DNA of 43,951 nt from Bacteroidales bacterium (GTDB lineage: Bacteria; Bacteroidota; Bacteroidia; Bacteroidales; Tenuifilaceae): the NCBI GenBank assembly GCA_013376985.1, contig JACABB010000007.1, forward strand, positions 112,328 through 156,278, given 5' to 3'. Positions 25,711 through 34,392 of this stretch are shown here, one piece after another (within the stretch, counting starts at the first letter, position 1; each line of letters starts with the position of its first letter). Position numbers and translations under genes: made by a program. The notes under the pieces are model-generated. The model was not told the DNA's origin, did no database searches, and saw nothing but the letters and a program-made list of their open reading frames with translations.

Positions 25711-27171
25711 ATGAGTAAAATTAGTGTAAAACTTGAAAATCTTGGATCAATTTTCCCATCGAATTGGAATGAGGAGCAAAAGTCAAAAGGGAAAACAATA
25801 TTTTTAAAACGCCTTTCCGAAAAAGCTCATAAATTCTACGGAGGAAAAACCCAAGTTGCACCAAAAGTTCCATTACCTGGATTCAATTGGTTTAATGTAT
25901 GGTACACCCCCGGTGTATCAAAGGTTTCAACGAATATTAGAGAAAATAATGATGCTTCATTTGAGCTCTCTAATAGAGGTAATCTTGTTGCCGTTGTTAG
26001 TGATTCAACACGTGTTCTTGGTGATGGTGATTGTTCTCCTGCTGGAGGGTTAGGCGTTATGGAGGGAAAAGCATTCCTTATGAAGTACCTTGGAGGTGTT
26101 GATGCTATTGCACTTTGTGTCGATAGTCGAGATAATGGTTGTCATAACGATCCTCAAAAAATTATTGATTTTGTTAAAATGTGTCAGTATAGTTTTGGGG
26201 CTATTAACCTAGAGGATATCTCTCAACCTAACTGCTACAAAGTATTAGATGTTCTTAGAGAAGAATGTAATATTCCTGTTTGGCATGATGATGCCCAAGG
26301 TACAGCATGTGTTACTCTCGCAGGGCTTATCAATGCGCTTAAACTTGTTGATAAAAAGATTGGTGATGCTAAGATAATTCTTTTTGGTGCAGGTGCTGCA
26401 AACACAACTATAGCAAGGCTTATTATTGCCGATGGCGGCGATCCAAAAAAAATAATCCTTTTTGATACAAAAGGTGCTTTGCATAAAAATAGAGCCGATG
26501 TTAAAGCGGATGAAAGGTTTTACAGGAAATGGGAACTTTGTGAAAGCACAAATCCGAATTGCATTTCGACCTTTGAGGAGGCTATAAAAAATGCTGATGT
26601 TCTAATCTCTGCGTCAACTCCTGGTCCCGATACTATTAAAAAAGAGTGGGTTAGATCAATGAATCAAAAAGCAATAGTTTTTGCATGTGCAAATCCAGTA
26701 CCCGAGATTTACCCTTATGCTGCAAAGGAAGCGGGGGCTTATATTGTTGCAACGGGAAGAGGAGATTTTCCTAATCAAGTCAATAACTCCATTGGATTCC
26801 CTGGAATTTTAAAGGGTGCTTTAATTGTAAGAGCATCAAAAATAACCGATAAAATGGCTATTACAGCAGCCCATTCATTAGCAAACTTTGCCGAAAAACG
26901 TGGAATTAATCCAGATAATATTGTTCCTAAAATGGATGAACCTGATGTGTTTGCAGTTGAAGCTGCTGATGTTGCCATGCAGGCTATTAAAGATGGGGTT
27001 GCACGTAAAACTTTAACATGGGATGAAGTTTATCAAATTGCTAAAAGAGATATTGATTACTCAAGATCTATGGCAGCCCTCTTAAGCAAAGAAGGTTTTG
27101 TTGCAGATCCCCCGACAGAGATGCTTGAAGAAGCACTAGATTATACCGTTAATCTGATTGAAGGAAAGTGA
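25711..27171 (+). CDS. maeB: Malic enzyme (malate oxidoreductase, decarboxylating)
   Basis: A 486-residue malic enzyme. Landmarks are VWYTPGVSKVSTNI, LGDGDCSPAGGLGVMEGKA, NLEDISQPNCYKVLD, PVWHDDAQGTACVTLAGL and the dinucleotide site ILFGAGAANTTIARL, with GRGDFPNQVNNSIGFPG towards the end. It lacks the C-terminal phosphotransacetylase domain of long MaeB forms. It converts malate to pyruvate and CO2. The dinucleotide preference is not decided by these motifs. It is transcribed divergently from sucD, which shares C4-acid metabolism. A terminator follows directly. Confidence 0.93.
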   Translation: MSKISVKLENLGSIFPSNWNEEQKSKGKTIFLKRLSEKAHKFYGGKTQVAPKVPLPGFNWFNVWYTPGVSKVSTNIRENNDASFELSNRGNLVAVVSDSTRVLGDGDCSPAGGLGVMEGKAFLMKYLGGVDAIALCVDSRDNGCHNDPQKIIDFVKMCQYSFGAINLEDISQPNCYKVLDVLREECNIPVWHDDAQGTACVTLAGLINALKLVDKKIGDAKIILFGAGAANTTIARLIIADGGDPKKIILFDTKGALHKNRADVKADERFYRKWELCESTNPNCISTFEEAIKNADVLISASTPGPDTIKKEWVRSMNQKAIVFACANPVPEIYPYAAKEAGAYIVATGRGDFPNQVNNSIGFPGILKGALIVRASKITDKMAITAAHSLANFAEKRGINPDNIVPKMDEPDVFAVEAADVAMQAIKDGVARKTLTWDEVYQIAKRDIDYSRSMAALLSKEGFVADPPTEMLEEALDYTVNLIEGK

Positions 27172-27178
27172 AAAATAG

Positions 27179-27197
27179 AACCCGGGCAACCGGGTTT
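27179..27197 (+). terminator. Terminator after malic enzyme
   Basis: AACCCGG, loop gcaa, CCGGGTTTTT, starting 8 bp after the malic enzyme stop. It is a short GC-rich stem with a five-T tail. Confidence 0.8.
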
Positions 27198-27231
27198 TTG
27201 TATAAATCTTCGATTTGATTTCAATTAACAT

Positions 27232-28656
27232 CTAATTGATGTTTAGCTCTTCTTTTATCGATTTAATAATATCCGGTGCATTAAATGCCAAATCGCTAAG
27301 GAGTTCATTAATTTTAAGGGATTTATAGCGATGATTTATCAATGTTCGGGCTGAGCTGATAATGATATCCTTAAATTTTTCAAGAGAAATCTCACCCTCC
27401 ATATACTCAGAAATAGTTGTATACCATAGTATTACAGGTAGATAAATGGCTTTACCTGCATGTTCTTTTTCTTTATTTACCAGTTTATACCTTCGTGAGA
27501 GGCTTATAATTCTTGAATATTTCTCGTTTCGCAATAAAGCTAGTAAATATGCACTAAAGAATAGATGCCAACGATACTCAAAAATCTCCTTTTTGTACCC
27601 CTCAAAGAATGTTGTTGCATAGCTAACCGATTTTTCTAGCTGATTATTAGCTAAAAGCGTTCTGATATAGAACGATACAAATCCAATTTTGCAATAATAA
27701 CTGCTTGTATTTTTAAGTTCAGGAATTGAACTTGTCATTAAACCAAGTGCATCCTGATGTTTCCCGCATTTTAAAAGAACCGCACTATGGTTAACAAGGT
27801 AAAAGAGATAATCGTTATTCTTCTGTCTGATTGATAGATATCCAAACTTCTCGGCTAAATCGAGTTCGTTGAGCTTTGAGTGCATCATTGCTCTATTTGC
27901 ATAGTAGTTTGCTAGAACTCGTTTTGAGTAGAATATATTAGTTTTAAGAGCAATGTCAAGATTATCGTAGATTGAACGCAGTTTATCGAATTCGCGGTTA
28001 GTGTAGTAGAAAATGGTTAACCGAACAGCAGCCCGATAGCGTGTGTAACCATCGAGATTAGTATCAAAATAAATAGTTTTGAATAGTTCCTCAAATCGAT
28101 TAAATTCTTCGTCAGTGGATGCCAACTTACTTACAACTCGCTCAGCAGCACTGTTTAGATCGTTATTTAGTAGAATAGATTTTTCGAACGGTTCCTTATA
28201 CTTCTCAAGGTATGCTGATATTTGAGAATAGTATCTAATTCTATTCCTTACCATCAAGTAATCGCGGTAGTGTTGAAGAACTTGGTAGAATCGGATAAAG
28301 TAGTAAAAAGTAGGCCCTAAATGGTTTGTTTGATCTAGTAGATATTTTTCCTCCTCTGGAACGATAGAATCGTTCATTACATTTCTTTCAATAGAAATGA
28401 GCCAATCGTAAAATAGATCTACATCATGCTTATTAAGCACTTCAACAATCCATGTTTTTAGGTAGGAATATGTTCTTTTATTGATTTGTTGATTATAGGG
28501 AATAAGATTTAAAGGGTTCTTAGTGTTATAATTAACTAAATTAAGGATTGTAAGATTATCGGATTTTGAGAATTGTTGCTGCGATAATAAGAAATCCGAT
28601 TCATGTGGGTACAATGAATTAGCAAAATCAGTGAATGTATCTAATTTGTTACGCAT
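27232..28656 (-). CDS. Helical repeat (TPR-like) protein of unknown function
   Basis: A 474-residue soluble protein without signal peptide or membrane segment. It is almost entirely helical, and several stretches have TPR-like spacing of small and aromatic residues (for example around YANRAMMHSKLNELDLAEKF and LLKCGKHQDALGLM). The N-terminal 130 residues are rich in tyrosine and leucine with FYYFIRFYQVLQHYRDY. No enzyme motif is seen. It is the last gene of the long minus-strand series but is separated from the hydrolase by a terminator hairpin (28672-28698), so it may be an independent unit. Confidence 0.75.
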   Translation of the reverse strand: MRNKLDTFTDFANSLYPHESDFLLSQQQFSKSDNLTILNLVNYNTKNPLNLIPYNQQINKRTYSYLKTWIVEVLNKHDVDLFYDWLISIERNVMNDSIVPEEEKYLLDQTNHLGPTFYYFIRFYQVLQHYRDYLMVRNRIRYYSQISAYLEKYKEPFEKSILLNNDLNSAAERVVSKLASTDEEFNRFEELFKTIYFDTNLDGYTRYRAAVRLTIFYYTNREFDKLRSIYDNLDIALKTNIFYSKRVLANYYANRAMMHSKLNELDLAEKFGYLSIRQKNNDYLFYLVNHSAVLLKCGKHQDALGLMTSSIPELKNTSSYYCKIGFVSFYIRTLLANNQLEKSVSYATTFFEGYKKEIFEYRWHLFFSAYLLALLRNEKYSRIISLSRRYKLVNKEKEHAGKAIYLPVILWYTTISEYMEGEISLEKFKDIIISSARTLINHRYKSLKINELLSDLAFNAPDIIKSIKEELNIN

Positions 28657-28671
28657 TATTAAAGCTTTTTA

Positions 28672-28698
28672 TATAATAAAACCGGGCAAAACCCGGTT
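28672..28698 (-). terminator. Terminator after the alpha/beta hydrolase gene
   Basis: On the minus strand AACCGGG, loop ttttg, CCCGGTT followed by TTATTATAT. It lies 57 bp past the hydrolase stop. The T-run is interrupted, so efficiency is uncertain. Confidence 0.65.
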
Positions 28699-28754
28699 CT
28701 AATTTACAACATATACTCATTTATCAAAACAATAAAATAGTTCTTGCATAAGAA

Positions 28755-29720
28755 TTAGTGACTGCTATTTGATAAAAAACCCAACACCTCTTGATTAAAT
28801 ACCTCGGGTTTTTCAAACATCATAAAATGGCCACATTTTGGAACCATTACTAACTTGCTCCCTTTAATTTTTGATGCACCATATTTAGCAATATCAACGG
28901 TTTTACCGGGATTAAGGTATCGATTAGGAATAAGATTATCATTTGCGCCAAAGAGGATTAGGGTAGGTTGTGTAATTTGATCTAAACGATCTATCACTGG
29001 CTCATCAATCATACCATTTACCGACTGAACAACAGTATAACAATAAGCTTCAAAATCGGCAGCAGTGCGCATGCTAATCCTATCGTTGATCATGAATTCT
29101 GCATCTTTGGGAACTCTGTAGAAATTGGTTGCCAAATTATTTTGAATCGTTTCAACAGGAGTTTTTCGAACTCCTTCTGCTGTCATAACATCTCGAAACC
29201 ACTGCTTTTGACCTTCGTGGAATCGCTCAAATCCGGCAGGATCAACTAGTACAAGCGCTTTAACCATATCGGGATAAAGCAATGCAGTAGTAATTGATAT
29301 CTGGCCACCCATTGAATGTCCAGCAAGAACTACTTCACCAAGTTTCAGTTCAGTAACAAACTCTTTGATAATACTAGCATAGAAGGTCATCATTCCACTA
29401 TGTGGTTTCTTACTCGATTTACCGTATCCCGGAAGATCGATAGCAATACACCGAAAATTGCTCTTTAAACTTTTAGTATTTTTACTCCAAGCAGGAAGAT
29501 AACTACCCAATCCGTGGATAAATATTATGGTTTTGCTTCCCTCGCCCTCATCGGTATAAGCAATTTCGTAGCCACTTGTAGGAAGTAAAACCTTCTTTAC
29601 TGGACTTGAATAAACCATTTCGTCCATAGTGGCATATTTTGTCAATTTTTTATAGGGTGTACTGCAGTTATTCATAGCCAAGAGGATAACTACTAAACTA
29701 ATTATACTAATCTTTTTCAT
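28755..29720 (-). CDS. Exported alpha/beta-fold hydrolase (probable lipoprotein)
   Basis: A 321-residue alpha/beta hydrolase. The N-terminus MKKISIISLVVILLAMNNCS is a lipoprotein-type signal, although MNN before C19 is an atypical lipobox. The oxyanion motif is FIHGLGSY, the nucleophile S136 in AGHSMGGQ, an acidic residue in LFGANDNLIP and the catalytic H298 in KCGHFMMFEKPEVF, so the triad is complete. It is probably an esterase or lipase-like enzyme facing the periplasm or cell surface. It lies 24 bp after the outer-membrane barrel gene, suggesting co-transcription and a role in releasing the acid handled by the CoA genes upstream. Confidence 0.88.
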   Translation of the reverse strand: MKKISIISLVVILLAMNNCSTPYKKLTKYATMDEMVYSSPVKKVLLPTSGYEIAYTDEGEGSKTIIFIHGLGSYLPAWSKNTKSLKSNFRCIAIDLPGYGKSSKKPHSGMMTFYASIIKEFVTELKLGEVVLAGHSMGGQISITTALLYPDMVKALVLVDPAGFERFHEGQKQWFRDVMTAEGVRKTPVETIQNNLATNFYRVPKDAEFMINDRISMRTAADFEAYCYTVVQSVNGMIDEPVIDRLDQITQPTLILFGANDNLIPNRYLNPGKTVDIAKYGASKIKGSKLVMVPKCGHFMMFEKPEVFNQEVLGFLSNSSH

Positions 29721-29744
29721 CTCATTAATTTTTATAGTTAAACC

Positions 29745-31343
29745 CTAAAACATAAGCCATTTAAAAACAAGGAATGCAGTCCAAGGATTATATGGTCGTT
29801 TGGTAAAACTTCCATTGATATCGCTTCCATGTGAACTCTCGTTGCTATCGTAGAAGTTGCCAAGCGATAGGTAGGCTGCGTGCAATTCCAAACTCATAAA
29901 TGGGCCAAATTGATAGCCCAATGAACCATTTACCTCAGTTCCCATGTAGTAACCGCCACCTTTGGGAGCAACATTACTCATTGCAAATGCGCCACCAATC
30001 TTTGCATTCAGTTTATTAGGTATAATTCCATATGAAATGTTAGTTGTAGCTGCTGTTACCCCATACCCCATATTCGATAAATCACCAATTGCAGGTGTAA
30101 AACGGTTGACAACATTGGGTTGACCGAACAGCAAATACGCACCAGAGCTTACAAAAATAGCACCTGGGGATCCCCAAGTATTGCCTGTAACTACACCAGA
30201 GTATTTACCGTTTTTTAACCCGTCACTATCGCCGGATGAATAGATTAAGTCTAAACTCACAGCATCGCTAGTAGTTTGACCGTATCGATATGATGTACGT
30301 AGATTTGCTGCAAAACCAAATATGTCAACAGCTCTGGACCACTTACTTTTCGAAACTAGTTGGTTAGTCAGAGTATCAACATTTCCAACGTTTAAGTTGA
30401 AAAAGCCAGTTATCATCCAAGGATCTAAGGCGTGTTCGGTGTTGCGACCGAAAAAAGTTCCTAGCCATGCCACGTTTGACTTATATGGTACATTGCCTAA
30501 ATGGAAGAAATAAGCACCATTATACTGAGTTAGTAGGCTGTTCATGCCCTGACTAAGTATTGAAACCCCACCAGCACCAGATGCTCTATCGTTGATAAAG
30601 TAAGCAGAAGCACCCCATTTCCATGCACGTGAAATATCTTTTTCGCCGGTTAGCTCGTAAAGGGTAACATCATCATCCTTCTCAATACTGTTCTCATATA
30701 GCTTGTAATAACCCATTTTTACTCGAGAAAAATCCCAATCCTTTCTTACTGATATTCCAACAGCATCTGAACCCCAGTATGCAAGGCGATAACCAGTTGT
30801 GGTCATCTTATCAAATACTGTTTTATATGGATTATAAGGTGTATCAAAGAGTCGTTGCAATCCAAGGTTAATATACCATCCTTTAAAAGGATTTAGTTCA
30901 AGTTCAACATTCTGTGTTTGAATATCAACCTGATCTGCGCTGAAGGCAGAACCTGTATTACCGCCAACACCATAAGCTGCATCTCCCCATGTCCAATCTA
31001 TCTCAAATGAAGTCCTCAAAATAGCCTTACCGTTGAATAGTTTTGGTTGATAAATTAGATAAGGCAATAGCCGTTGTTCAGCATATTTGCTTACTAGTGA
31101 ATTTGAGGTCACGGTTGAATTTTGACCAAAGAGCCGCCCAATTACCTGCCCTTTCATAAAATCACTTTCGGCATAAACGTTAGTTCTTACCGCTTGATTT
31201 ATGTAAAAAGCAAGAAACTGAAACTCTTTGTTGGCCTTACGAGGGACTTCATTCTTTAGGTAAGGCATTGTGATAACATTCTGCGAATGCAGCGTGCTTA
31301 GGCAGATGGTTAGAATTACCAAAATGGTTATCAGTTTTTTCAC
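29745..31343 (-). CDS. Outer-membrane beta-barrel porin-like protein
   Basis: A 532-residue protein starting at GTG (31341-31343). A signal peptide (KKLITILVILTICLSTLHSQ) is followed by a long series of amphipathic aromatic strands with glycine-rich turns (WGDAAYGVGGNTGSAF, NLGLQRLFDTPYNPYK, KIGGAFAMSN, MSLELHAAYLSLGNFY) and a terminal WLMF, consistent with a large monomeric barrel of the alginate-export or porin kind. It is likely a substrate-specific outer-membrane channel. The downstream hydrolase gene is 24 bp away. A terminator of the preceding lipoprotein gene lies 41 bp upstream of its start, so it may have its own promoter. Confidence 0.8.
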   Translation of the reverse strand: MKKLITILVILTICLSTLHSQNVITMPYLKNEVPRKANKEFQFLAFYINQAVRTNVYAESDFMKGQVIGRLFGQNSTVTSNSLVSKYAEQRLLPYLIYQPKLFNGKAILRTSFEIDWTWGDAAYGVGGNTGSAFSADQVDIQTQNVELELNPFKGWYINLGLQRLFDTPYNPYKTVFDKMTTTGYRLAYWGSDAVGISVRKDWDFSRVKMGYYKLYENSIEKDDDVTLYELTGEKDISRAWKWGASAYFINDRASGAGGVSILSQGMNSLLTQYNGAYFFHLGNVPYKSNVAWLGTFFGRNTEHALDPWMITGFFNLNVGNVDTLTNQLVSKSKWSRAVDIFGFAANLRTSYRYGQTTSDAVSLDLIYSSGDSDGLKNGKYSGVVTGNTWGSPGAIFVSSGAYLLFGQPNVVNRFTPAIGDLSNMGYGVTAATTNISYGIIPNKLNAKIGGAFAMSNVAPKGGGYYMGTEVNGSLGYQFGPFMSLELHAAYLSLGNFYDSNESSHGSDINGSFTKRPYNPWTAFLVFKWLMF

Positions 31344-31383
31344 GACACGATAATTTTAAATTGAATTTACAAAGGTGACTAAC

Positions 31384-31429
31384 AAAAAAGCTGCTACAAA
31401 ACTAAAGTTAATTTTTGTAACAGCTTTTT
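31384..31429 (-). terminator. Terminator after the lipocalin-like lipoprotein gene
   Basis: AAAAAGCTG-c-TACAAAA pairs with TTTTTGTA-a-CAGCTTTTT across a 12-base loop. The A-run on the plus strand becomes a T-run for minus-strand transcripts. It lies between the lipoprotein and porin genes. Confidence 0.75.
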
Positions 31430-31446
31430 ATGTAAATGCCTATAGA

Positions 31447-31953
31447 TTAAAGATCTGTTCTTTTATATTTCTGAATGTAGTAAGCCAATGCAACGTTATT
31501 GTACTTTGTACTTCCAAAGCCACCTTCAACAGTTGGAGCTGAAAAACCAGTAATTACAGGTTGTACCTGAATTACTTCGTATTTCATTGAGAAAGGAGTT
31601 GTAGTTGCATCAATCTCAAAAATACCAGTACTTGTAAGTGTAGTAGGTGTTGATTGGTTTACTGTAATCGCCCAAATTGTACCAGTGGTTGGTTTTACTT
31701 GAGAAAATGTTCCAGTCATGGTAGTTAGTGAGCCAGTTTTATATGATTTAACCGTATAAGTAAAATCGGATTTAAACTCGGCATAAATTGAATCGCAATA
31801 GTTAGCTAAACCTGGAGCAATATTGGTTCTTGATGAGTACCATTTACCTACAATACCATCCTTTGAAGGATTGTAAGTTGTATCGTCATCACTTTTTTTG
31901 CAACCAGCAATAGCAAGTGCAAGAAGTAAAAATAAAGCTAGATTTCTTTTCAT
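31447..31953 (-). CDS. Putative lipoprotein with lipocalin-like fold
   Basis: A protein of 168 residues from MKRNLALFLLL; the open frame extends 28 codons further upstream, but that part lacks a signal and the lipobox AIAGC follows properly from 31953. The mature N-terminus is acidic (KKSDDDTT). The motif DGIVGKWYSSR is lipocalin-like, followed by regular beta strands (YAEFKSDFTYTVKSY, TMTGTFSQV), as in lipocalin-like domain proteins of Bacteroidota. The function is unknown. Its upstream region (32045-32127) resembles the region upstream of the thiolase gene. Confidence 0.78.
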   Translation of the reverse strand: MKRNLALFLLLALAIAGCKKSDDDTTYNPSKDGIVGKWYSSRTNIAPGLANYCDSIYAEFKSDFTYTVKSYKTGSLTTMTGTFSQVKPTTGTIWAITVNQSTPTTLTSTGIFEIDATTTPFSMKYEVIQVQPVITGFSAPTVEGGFGSTKYNNVALAYYIQKYKRTDL

Positions 31954-32044
31954 AGTTGTAAGTGTTAAGTTATTTAAAATTGAGTTTTCTAATCTTTTCA
32001 GCAAGTAACAAAACTGTTGTAACGAGTTCAACCTCATTAATAAA

Positions 32045-32127
32045 TACTATGGGTTGACTTAAGTTATTTTTTCTCATCACAGCAATTTATTTATCTATAT
32101 ATCAATTTATTAACTATATTCATTGAA
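32045..32127. repeat. Upstream element copy A (shared with 39486-39567)
   Basis: Contains GGGTTGAC (32051-32058) followed by TAA, ATTTTT and, 56 bp on, TTTATTAAC and GAAG. The same words in the same order, with the spacing differing by one base, occur at 39486-39567. It lies 92-174 bp upstream of the lipoprotein start (minus strand). It could be a shared promoter/operator region or a small duplicated element. Confidence 0.55.
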
Positions 32128-32149
32128 GGTGCGACATTGGATAATCTTA

Positions 32150-33166
32150 CTATCCCCACCTTACAACATTTGCACCCCAAGCATACCCAATTCCAGCAGC
32201 AATCATAGAGATAATTGTTCCCTTCTGGATTTTGTTTTGCTGTAATGCCAGATGCAGCGATAAAATTTGGTCAATCTGCCCCATGTGTCCATAGTTCTCA
32301 AGGTAAATGCTTTGTTCGTGGTTTAACCCCAAACTTTCAAGCATTGAGTTGAACATTGAACGCTTAAAATGTAGCGATGCCAAATAACCGATCTTATCTA
32401 AATCTACATTCGATTTCTCGAAAGCCTTGTGTATGCAATGCATCCAGTTACTCATTGATACTTCGTTTAGACGATCTTTCATATGTTTCTCGTCGAAAAC
32501 ACGCAATGATTTTAGGGCTGTATCAGCATTATCCTTTGTAATTGGTTTGGAAATGCCACCATACTCAACACCTGCATCACGAGCCATTGTTCCATCGGTC
32601 ATTATATGAGTGCCAAGAAGCGAGTTCCGTCCAAAGTTCTTTTTCATAATCAACGCACCTGCACCGGCTGAAAGGTTGAACATGAATGAAATTGAACTAT
32701 CCGTATAATCAATAAAATCACCATTGCGATAACCGCCAACAATCATCACCGTGTTTATATCATGATCGGCAATCATCATATCCTTTGCAATTTTCATAGC
32801 CGCAACGGCAGTTCCGCAACGTTGTTGAACATCAATAGCCCAAGCGTTGGTTGCTCCAATTTTTTCTTGAATATAGATTCCTGAAGTTGTTAGTGGATAT
32901 TCCTTCCACTCCTCTCCTATACAAATCAATAAATCAATCTCTTTGGGATCGATACTTGTATTTTTCAAGGCATCAAGACCAGCTTTAACGCCCATTTCCT
33001 GAGTACCATCGTCAATACCCGGTATTGGTTTCTCAATAATACCGAGCTTTTCGATAACCGCCTGCTCCGACCAAACTCCCTTTGTCTCCTCGGAAATTTG
33101 CTTAGCGGTCATCCTTGTTTTTGGGATATATATACCTGTACCTACTATTCCTACTTGTGTATTCAT
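32150..33166 (-). CDS. KASIII-like thiolase-fold protein b
   Basis: A 338-residue member of the 3-oxoacyl-ACP synthase III / HMG-CoA synthase-like superfamily. The N-terminal GIVGTGIYIPKTRMT and the nucleophile C117 in DVQQRCGTAVAA are clear. Aligned with FabH (Cys-His-Asn), the His position is occupied by L265 with H266 one residue later (SLHFKRSM), and the Asn position by H294 (NYGHMGQ). The fold and end motif (AAGIGYAWGANVVRWG) are intact. It probably catalyses Claisen-type condensation, acyl transfer or cleavage on a CoA thioester rather than fatty-acid initiation. It lies 32 bp downstream of its paralogue, implying a heteromeric pair. Confidence 0.85.
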   Translation of the reverse strand: MNTQVGIVGTGIYIPKTRMTAKQISEETKGVWSEQAVIEKLGIIEKPIPGIDDGTQEMGVKAGLDALKNTSIDPKEIDLLICIGEEWKEYPLTTSGIYIQEKIGATNAWAIDVQQRCGTAVAAMKIAKDMMIADHDINTVMIVGGYRNGDFIDYTDSSISFMFNLSAGAGALIMKKNFGRNSLLGTHIMTDGTMARDAGVEYGGISKPITKDNADTALKSLRVFDEKHMKDRLNEVSMSNWMHCIHKAFEKSNVDLDKIGYLASLHFKRSMFNSMLESLGLNHEQSIYLENYGHMGQIDQILSLHLALQQNKIQKGTIISMIAAGIGYAWGANVVRWG

Positions 33167-33198
33167 TGTTTGTTTATAAAGAGTGAAATATAAAGGTG

Positions 33199-34206
33199 CT
33201 AGTAAACAAATAGATTACTTCCAACCGCTAAACCTGCACCTGATGCCATGAACAGAACTAAATCGCCTCGTTTTATCTTCTTTTCTTGTACAGCATGGTG
33301 AAAAGCAATTGGAATACAACCAGAACCAGTGTATCCATAGCGATCCATTACAAAAGATGTCTTTTCAATTGGCTGTTTTAGTTCATCCATTACCTTAATA
33401 ATTACCGATTTGTTGATTTGAGTGAAGATAAAGTGGTCGACTTCGTTGATGTTTTTACCTGCTTTATTAAGTAATTTTTCAATCACCATAGGCCAAAGAC
33501 GAACATTACGATCACCCGGTAGTGGTTGAAGACTGAGCAACCCATGCTGTTTGCGGTCAATTAAATCGGGGGTAATAGGGTTACGTGAACCGCCAGCATA
33601 GATTCCAATGAAATTCCATTGGGTACCATCTGTAAGCAGCTGACCATCAACATAACCTGTTGCCTCACTAAACCTTTTCTCAATAACTACCGCTCCTGCA
33701 CCATCAGCAAATATTGAGTAACCAAAAGTATCATCGGGTCTAATAAATGCTGGCATATTGTAAACCCCAATAACCACAGCATATTTTATGCTACTATCAG
33801 TAGCCATTATGCGTACCGCATTATCGAAAGCAATTGCAAAACTTGCACACGATGCACTAACATCAAAGGTAGATGCCCATGTTTCACCGCCCTGAATGCG
33901 TCCTTGCACAAGGATAGATGTTGCAGGTGTAATAAACTCAGGAGTATCGGTACCTACAATGAACAGACCAATATCATTTGCTGAAATACCAGCGTTTTCG
34001 ATGGCATTCTGGGCGGCCTTAGTTGCAAAATCTGCTGTTGTTTCGTCTATTCCACGGAGTTTAGCGTTATGTCTTTTGTATATACCAAGCTTCTCCTCGG
34101 TTTTCAAATGATCAAATTCAATTGATGCTAACGCTTTTAGTTCAGTATTATCGATTGCTTCGCCCGGCACATACATTCCGGTTCCGATTATTTTTACTGG
34201 GATCAT
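33199..34206 (-). CDS. KASIII-like thiolase-fold protein a
   Basis: A protein of 335 residues from the ATG at 34206; the frame continues seven codons to a TTG, but the ATG gives the usual MIPVKIIGTGMYVPGE start. The nucleophile C120 (DVSASCASFAIA) is conserved. The FabH catalytic histidine of PHQAN is T262 (IFTQINKS; Q263 and N265 kept), and the asparagine of HGNT is Y292 (DRYGYTGSG). Two of three triad residues are therefore replaced while the fold motifs, including the C-terminal ASGAGLAVGSNLF, remain. It is encoded between the CoA-transferase gene and its paralogue. Confidence 0.87.
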   Translation of the reverse strand: MIPVKIIGTGMYVPGEAIDNTELKALASIEFDHLKTEEKLGIYKRHNAKLRGIDETTADFATKAAQNAIENAGISANDIGLFIVGTDTPEFITPATSILVQGRIQGGETWASTFDVSASCASFAIAFDNAVRIMATDSSIKYAVVIGVYNMPAFIRPDDTFGYSIFADGAGAVVIEKRFSEATGYVDGQLLTDGTQWNFIGIYAGGSRNPITPDLIDRKQHGLLSLQPLPGDRNVRLWPMVIEKLLNKAGKNINEVDHFIFTQINKSVIIKVMDELKQPIEKTSFVMDRYGYTGSGCIPIAFHHAVQEKKIKRGDLVLFMASGAGLAVGSNLFVY

Positions 34207-34269
34207 TGGTTTAACTCTTATGTACAATTTGAATTACTTTATTGCTCTTATGATTTACTACGACTTAAT

Positions 34270-34376
34270 AAATTGACAATTTGATAATTTGAAAAATTGC
34301 TAATGGTTTTATTTTGACATTAATTTTAAATAATTCATTTTCAAATCTTCAAATTGCACTAATTACCTCATTGTCA
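34270..34376. repeat. Octamer array between KASIII-like and CoA-transferase genes
   Basis: The left block reads acaatttg, ataatttg, aaaaattg, ctaatggt. The right block (about 34340-34376) has the opposite orientation (tcttcaaa, ttgcacta, attacctc, attgtcat). The unit is the same as at 8124-8310, with more drift. The 186-bp gap otherwise contains nothing recognisable. Confidence 0.75.
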
Positions 34377-34392
34377 TCTTTGTCGCATTAGT

